Source of the DNA: Salticus scenicus
Taxonomy: Eukaryota; Arthropoda; Arachnida; Araneae; Salticidae
Length of the DNA: 64,000 nt
Assembly: GCA_963930645.1 (NCBI GenBank)
Contig: OZ005657.1
Location: forward strand, 51,249,153-51,313,152
Direction: 5' to 3'
Both the position numbers and the translations under genes were made by a program. How positions within the stretch are numbered: position 1 is the stretch's first letter; each line of letters begins with the position of its first letter. The notes below the pieces were generated by a model, which was not told the DNA's origin, did no database searches, and was given only the letters and a program-made list of their open reading frames with translations. Positions 58,122 to 64,000 of this stretch are shown here, in pieces.

Positions 58122-59154
58122 ATTCCAAATAAGAGTTTGTGTAAAAATTAATTAAAACAATTGTGTTGTTTCTTGGTGATATTATTTGTGTTACGACATT
58201 CCTATGTTATGACATTTTTAACAAATTTTTATTTAGTTTTAACATATGATACTAAGATATATTTCATTGATAGCAGATTCTAATTTCTAAACTTGATTGG
58301 TAGTAAATAAATTCAATAACGAATTTCAGTGGTCAAAACTGATATTGACCAGGACGGTTAAAACCACTGGTTAAAACCCCTATGGTTAAAACCGATACAA
58401 CCCTGCCTCACCCCCGGCTGCGGGGAGGACTTTGGATCCTAATGTACGTGACCCGCCGGATTGTGTTAATAAACATGCTAAAGGGAGATAGAACAGAAAA
58501 ACCAAAGAAAAAAACGATTTAATGAGTCAAAATTTATCAGATATAAATTAATTTTTTTTTTTTTTTTTCCTTAATGATAAACAAAAATTGAAATTTCATT
58601 TGAACAATATATTTCATAAGATTAATCAAAGAGTCACGAAAATTCCAAAAGGAAAATAACAATTGGAAAGAAAGGTTGTGCAGGAAAAAGTTAAGAGTGA
58701 ATGCTATTGAGACTCGGACAAACATATGTTTAGTTGTCTAGCTATAAACATATACATAGAATGAAATGTCTGCATACATAATATAAAGCATAGAGGGTTT
58801 CTATCTAGTATGTGTTACTATGTTTCATAATATTTAAAATATTACTATTTAAAAGGACATATGCATAAAATTTGCAATATTTTTCCTTTTTAATTTTTTG
58901 TTACATTAATCAGATTGCATACAAATTTCATGCATTCAAACTACTTTTTTTCCCTATATTCATAATTATTATTCATGAAAAATATATTAATGCCTATAAT
59001 AATTAATCAAATTAACTGTGCACTATAACATCACTAATAAAATAAGAACAAAGACTGTGTTGAGTTTGAAACAGACTTTTTTTTCACAATACTGAAACAG
59101 ATTCGTATGAGAATCATTTACATATTTTCATGCCAGGTTTATTTCTTATTTACT

Positions 59155-59186
<32 letters not shown>

Positions 59187-59319
59187 CTTAATTATTTTTT
59201 ATAATTCTACTGCAAAAAAATTTATATTTTAGATTAACCTTATCAGCTAATATAAATTTTTATACAGTGTTTAATTAACCATCAAAAAAACACAATGAAA
59301 TATTGGAACAAATTCCTTC

Positions 59320-59808
59320 ATGAGACAGTTGAATTTGTATGGATTTAAGCAAATTTTTGACCTCGAAGAAGACAGCTCTCATCAAAATATTTACATAAAA
59401 GAGTACTTCCATAATTGCTTCTTACGTATAAAGCAGAATTTGCTCTATCAAGTTACTAGAAATGGAAAAAATCCCCTCAATCACCCATTCGATTTGGTGA
59501 AGAAAATTATAAAAAAAGAAGTGACTGATGAAGAATACGAAAAAGCAGTACAGCAAGATGATCTGCTAACAAAGCAAATAAAACAAGAACTGATTAAAAC
59601 TGAACTCTGCACTACAAAGGAACAGTCTACATTCGAAGAAATCATTATATACCATTCATCATTGATAAATGGTTGGGAAATTCGCAATTATAATTCCAAT
59701 AGGAAACCACAAACCTTACTGGAAGTTTTAACTTACACAGTACCAGTACGCACAGGGCCTGATTATCCAAAAGGCTCGGGAAGCACAAGCTTCCCCTCTA
59801 AAATATAA
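59320..59808 (+). CDS. HSF-type DNA-binding-domain fragment, copy 2 (open for 162 codons)
   Basis: MRQLNLYGFKQIF (residues 1-13) matches the HSF recognition helix end; residues 14-28 would be the wing loop; EYFHNCFLRIKQNLL (28-42) matches the last helix/strand of the domain. Then a lysine/glutamate-rich stretch (58-94, KKIIKKE...KQIKQELIKTE) and an unrecognised tail to PSKI. Unlike copies 1 and 3, codons 33-36 read CFLR with no stop. An in-frame TGA lies 7 codons upstream of the Met, so the N-terminal half of the domain would need a separate exon, which I could not find. Could be a gene remnant or a transposon-carried exon. Confidence 0.5.
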   Translation: MRQLNLYGFKQIFDLEEDSSHQNIYIKEYFHNCFLRIKQNLLYQVTRNGKNPLNHPFDLVKKIIKKEVTDEEYEKAVQQDDLLTKQIKQELIKTELCTTKEQSTFEEIIIYHSSLINGWEIRNYNSNRKPQTLLEVLTYTVPVRTGPDYPKGSGSTSFPSKI

Positions 59809-59947
59809 GAGGGGGCCCCAAAATGACTAAAAACAGGATCTTGAATTTTCTGTTTTATATTTTCATACTGAGACTGAATTTTTCTGAGAAAATTCGCCGA
59901 AAGCAAGATAAAATACTCACTATTTCGGGGAAAATCTATTATTTAAC

Positions 59948-60007
59948 TCGGGGGTCTGTCCAGAGGAAAACCTGGGTCCGTTAAAGGACCCTTCACAAAA
60001 TTTTTCC
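59948..60007. mobile_element. first 60 bp of the 461-bp TIR element
   Basis: GGGGGTCTGTCCAGAGGAAA, then GGACCCTTCACAAAATTTTT, identical in order to the start of 61764-62224, then an abrupt jump to the CTCCACTCTCCCC block. A deletion seems to have joined the element interior to the next unit. Confidence 0.75.
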
Positions 60008-61135
60008 GCTCCACTCTCCCCTGGGAGATAATTGATTATAAAAAACAACAGAAAGTACAAAAATTTTATTAATTTTTTTTTTTTCAAAAAGAAGAAGGGA
60101 GGTCCCTACAGGAGCCCCCTAACTAACAACATGTCCCTGTTACCATGAAGTGTGAGTACAATTTAAAGCTGAAAAGTGTAAAGAAGGCTTCACCTCACCC
60201 CCGGCTGCGGGGAGGACTTTGGATCCTAATGTACGTGACCCGCCGGATTGTGTTAATAAACATGCTAATGGGAGATAGAACAGACAAGCCAAAGAAAAAA
60301 CGATTTAATGAGTCAAAATTTAACAGATTTAAATAAAAAAAATTTTTTTTTTTTTCTTAATGATAAACAAAAATTGAATTTTCATTTGAACAAAATATTT
60401 CATAAGATTAATCAAGGAATCACGAAAATTCCAAAAGGAAAATAACAATTGGAAAGAAAGGTTGTGCAGATCATCAGGAAAAAGTTGAGAGCAAATGCTA
60501 TTGAGACTCGGACAAACATATGTTTAGTTGTCTAGCTATAAACATATACATAGAATGAAATGTCTGCATACATAATATAAAACATAGCAGGTTTCTATCT
60601 AGTATGTGTTACTATGTTTCTTAATATTTATAATATTACTATTTAAAAGGACAAATGCATAAAATTTGCAATATTTTTCCTTTTTTAATTTTTTGTTACA
60701 TTAATCAGATTGCTTACAAATCTCATGCATTCAAACTATGTTTTTTCCCTATATTCATAATTATTATTCATGAAAAATATATTAATGCCTAAAATAATTA
60801 ATCAAATTAACTGTGCACTATAAAATCATAACAATGTTTTCACTAATAAAATGAGAACAAAGACTGTGTTGAGTTTGAAACAGCATTTTTTTTCATAATA
60901 CTGAAAACAGATTTGTATGAGAATCATTTACATTTTTATTTTCATGCGAGGTTTATTTCTTATTTACTATTATTTATTTATTTATATATTTATTTATTGT
61001 AATTCTACTGCAAAAAATTTATATTTTAGATTAATATTATTAGCTAATAATGATCATTAGTACAGAAATACGAAAGTAACTATGTTTAATTAACCATAAA
61101 AAAAAACACAATGAAGTATTGGGACAAATTCCTTC

Positions 61136-61619
61136 ATGAGACAGTTGAATTTGTATGGATTTAAGCAAATTTTTGACCTTGAAGAAGACAGCTCTCATCA
61201 AAATATTTACATAAAAGAGTACTTCCATAATTGCTAATTTCGTGGAAAGCAGAATTTGCTCTATCAAGTTACTGGAAATGGAAAAAATCACCTGAATCAC
61301 CCATTCGATTTGGTGAAGAAAATTATAAAAAAAGAAGTGAACGATGAAGAATACAAAAAAGCAGTACAGCAAGATGATCTGCTAACAAAGCAAATAAAAC
61401 AAGAACTGATTAAAACTGAAGTCTGCACTACAAAGGAACAGTCTACATTCGAAGAAATCATTATATACCATTTATCATTGATAAATGTTGGGAAATTCGA
61501 AATTATAATTCCAATAGGAAACCACAAACCTTACTGGAAGTTTTAACTTACACAGTACCAGTACGCACAGGGCCTGATTATCCAAACGGCTCGGGAAGCA
61601 CAAGCTTCACCTCTAAAAT
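61136..61619 (+). pseudogene. HSF-type DNA-binding-domain fragment, copy 3 (stop and frameshift)
   Basis: Same start and frame as copies 1 and 2. TAA at 61235-61237 at the same codon as copy 1, plus a one-base deletion in the ATAAATG-TTGGG stretch near 61489 that shifts the C-terminal frame. In the shifted frame the TYTVPVRTGPDYP-like tail is still encoded. Inactive as a full-length protein. Confidence 0.7.
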
Positions 61620-61763
61620 CTAAGAGGGGGCCGCAAAATGACTAAAAACAGGATCTTGAATTTTCTGTTTTCTATTTTCACACTGAGATTGAATTTTTCT
61701 GAGAAAATTTGCCGAAAGCAAGATAAAATACTCACTATTTCGGGGAAAATCTATTATTTAACT

Positions 61764-62224
61764 CAGGGGTCTGTCCAGAGGAAAACCTGGGTCCGTTAAA
61801 GGACCCTTCACAAAATTATTTATCCTAAAAAAGGACCCTTCACAAAATTTTTCCTCTTTAAAACAGACCTTTGATAAATCTGTTATTTGAAACTAATATT
61901 TCATGGTATGAACAGACCACTTGAATAATCTGATAGGCTCTACTGTATTTCCTCCAAAATGCTGACATTCAATTTCTAATTTATAAAAGGTTTCCAGGCA
62001 TATGTGTGAGCTTAACTCTATAAAAAAGATCCGTCATTGTCTAAATCAAACCTTAATTGTAATTTTATTTTGCAAAATTACATTTTCCACAAAAAAAGGA
62101 CCCTAGCCGAAAAGCTCAGAAGAACTTTATTTTCACACTAAATATAGATTCACAAAATTACGTGTACATTTTTCACAATTTCACAAAAACAGGACCCTGT
62201 CTGAAAAGTCTGGACAGACCCTTG
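61764..62224. mobile_element. 461-bp TIR element with 5-bp target duplication
   Basis: Ends CAGGGGTCTGTCCAGA and TCTGGACAGACCCTTG (15 of 16 inverted). TAACT flanks both sides (61759-61763, 62225-62229) and occurs once in the uninterrupted copy near 54718. Internal AAAGGACCCT(T/A) motifs repeat. No coding sequence. Confidence 0.9.
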
Positions 62225-62229
62225 TAACT

Positions 62230-62477
62230 GCAAAAATCTGAATGTTCTTAATTAATAAGTTTTACGATTTTAATGTTGTGTGTAGAAACCATCCAGATAT
62301 ATGAATGAAAAAAAATAATAATAATAACAATAACTATACACACACACAAATTTTTGGTCTATAGTATTTTTATATTACGATATGCAACAGGAAAACAAGA
62401 TTTTCTGAAATGAAAGAGGGCCCAGAAAAGATACTGAGCTTCCCCTAGCTTCAAAGCTTAATCAGGCCCTGTACACG
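62230..62477. other. spacer between repeat units 3 and 4
   Basis: AAT/CA microsatellite near 62310-62350, then GGCCCTGTACACGAATG leading into unit 4. No gene. Confidence 0.5.
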
Positions 62478-64000
62478 AATGATTTTTTGCACCTTTTTGT
62501 CGTACCATTATATTATTAGAGTTGCCATCTTTCTGAAATTTTCTAGCACACTATGGGGTTACCCCCTAAAATAAAACCTATTTGTGTTTATTGAAATATA
62601 AACAATTTTAACTATTTGATGCTTTATTTATGTTCTGGTTAAAAATTTGTGAAACAAAAAAACAAATTTATTGTCAAAAGTGATTTTTTACCCTTATTTA
62701 CAAAATGTCTTGCCGGGAAAATAACTTATTGGATTTTGTATGTTTTTAAAATGTTTGTACATACTTATTTCATAAAATGATTTAAATGTTTTGAGATATT
62801 TCAAAATTTACCACTTTTATAATTACGTAAAACCTCTTAAATTAAAATCATGAAAATAACTTAACTTAAGTGAATATCCACTCCTTTGCCTAGAAGAAAT
62901 ACACTACCTCAGAGTCCAATTCACTAAATTAAATGACTTAAGTGCACTCAAACTGGAGTTATTTTAGTTAACTTAAACATGAGTTAATTTCATTTCATTC
63001 AGATTAACAATCGGAAGTACTTTAATCATTTAAATTAAATCATACTTGAATTAATTGTAGTGAAATTTATAATGTTACCTTTTTAACTCAAGTTGATTTA
63101 AGAAAAAATAATTTCTACTCTCCATGGTGAATTAATTCATTAATTTTAATAGATCAAAATATTTTTTTTTTAATTTTTCATTAAATAAAGTTACCTTTAT
63201 TAAATATTAATTTATTTTGTAGATATTATTCATATAAATAAGTGTGCAAATCTTTAAAGCAATAGGTAAGAATTACAGTTGACGCTCCACTCTCCCCTGG
63301 GAGATAATTGATTATAAAAAACAACAGAAAGTACAAAAATTTTATTAATTGTTTTTTTCAAAAAGAAGAAAGGGGGTCCCTACAGGAGCCCCCTAACTAA
63401 CAACATGTCCCTGTTACCATGAAGTGTGAGTACAATTTAAAGCTGAAAAGTGTAAAGAAGGCTTCACCTCACCCCCGGCTGCGGGGAGGACTTTGGATCC
63501 TAATGTACGTGACCCGCCGGATTGTGTTAATAAACATGCTAAAGGGAGATAGAACAGAAAAGCCAAAGAAAAAAACGATTTAATGAGTCAAAATTTATCA
63601 GATTTAAATTAATTTTTTTTTTTTTTCCTTAATGATAAACAAAAATTGAAATTTCATTTGAACAATATATTTCATAAGATTAATCAAAGAGTCACGAAAA
63701 TTCCAAAAGGAAAATAACAATTGGAAAGAAAGGTTGTGCAGATCATCAGGAAAAAGTTGAGAGTGAATGCTATTGAGACTCGGACAAACATATGTTTAGT
63801 TGTCTAGCTATAAACATATACATAGAATGAAATGTCTGCATACATAATATAAAACATAGCGGGTTTCTATCAAGTATGTGTTACTATGTTTCTTAATATT
63901 TATAATATTACTATTTAAAAGGACATATGCATAAAATTTGCAATATTTTTCCTTTTTTAATTTTTTGTTACATTAATCAGATTGCTTACAAATCTTATAC
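62478..64000 (+). repeat. repeat unit 4, truncated by the window edge
   Basis: Follows unit 1 (46697-48067) block by block and continues past the CATAG site (about 63854-63858) without the 5.5-kb insertion. An HSF-like frame would be expected about 0.4 kb beyond the end. Confidence 0.85.

Larger units (their letters stand above)
55162..58405 (+). mobile_element. hAT element A, 3.2 kb
   Basis: Ends CAGGGTTGTA and TACAACCCTG, with a perfect 8-bp target duplication CCTCACCC (55154-55161, 58406-58413), the hAT signature. GGTCAAAA and GGTTAAAACC motifs are repeated near both ends. It keeps the C-terminal dimerisation region of a hAT transposase (57927-58121) and is itself interrupted by hAT element B. 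Confidence 0.95.
46697..64000 (+). repeat. tandem repeat units carrying HSF-like fragments (four partial copies)
   Basis: Ordered blocks recur: TTTTTTGCACCTTTT(C/T)GTCG start; a GAGTTAATT-rich AT block; CTCTCCCCTGGGAGATAA; GGAGGTCCCTACA(G/A)GAGCC; GGGGAGGACTTTGGATCC; TAGTATGTGTTACTATGTTT; the HSF-like frame; GGAAAATCTATTATTTAACT. Copy 1: 46697-48067 plus 53542-54740. Copy 2: 54741-55161 plus 58406-59947. Copy 3: 60008-61763 plus 62225 on. Copy 4: 62478 to the window end. Copies look highly similar by eye. Each of the first three is interrupted by or fused to other elements. Confidence 0.85.

Noticed and set aside
60145..60336. 63-codon frame MKCEYNLKLK... in the repeat units as first exon of the HSF-like gene
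   Set aside because: Does not match the N-terminal half of an HSF domain; it is poorly kept between units and its end runs into a variable A/T tract.

Overview
This is an AT-rich eukaryotic nuclear window with large introns, consensus GT-AG splice sites and dense, mostly decayed transposons. The one well-supported gene is a stonin / stoned-B endocytic adaptor on the minus strand, so the source is an animal. Its layout, together with hAT, Tigger, mariner, Penelope and tRNA-SINE debris, suggests an arthropod, perhaps a chelicerate such as a spider. No rRNA or bacterial-type operon was seen.

Left edge (1-4.3 kb): a Tigger-like element interrupted by a 1.1 kb hAT-like element, a tRNA-like relic, a hairpin, the last exon of an unidentified plus-strand gene (2581-2698), and a 322-bp MITE. 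Middle (4.4-40.9 kb): the stoned-B gene. Eight coding exons join exactly in frame (4041 nt, 1346 aa plus stop). The first exon (38241-40922) holds the whole unstructured N-terminal region and half of the stonin homology domain; seven small exons encode the rest plus the mu-homology domain. The introns hold a transposon graveyard: a 2.5-kb composite inverted repeat, solo LTRs, Tigger-like MITEs, a mariner with a hAT-like MITE and a SINE nested inside, a mini-mariner, Penelope and jockey-like fragments, long palindromes, and several tandem arrays of about 170-bp units.

41-46.7 kb: sequence upstream of the coding start, with a tandem array, a hAT-like fragment, and a gag-bearing LTR-retrotransposon fragment whose two ends are perfect 86-bp inverted copies flanked by a 5-bp target duplication. 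46.7-64 kb: four partial tandem copies of a repeat unit, three of which carry a fragment encoding the C-terminal half of a heat-shock-factor DNA-binding domain. One copy is open for 162 codons and two carry a stop at the same codon. The units are split by a 5.5-kb insertion (itself holding a solo LTR and a 173/300-bp satellite), by a hAT element containing another hAT that contains a Tigger-like element, and by a 461-bp inverted-repeat element.

No functional link between stoned-B and the HSF-like units is evident. The 5' non-coding exon(s) and promoter of stoned-B were not located with confidence.
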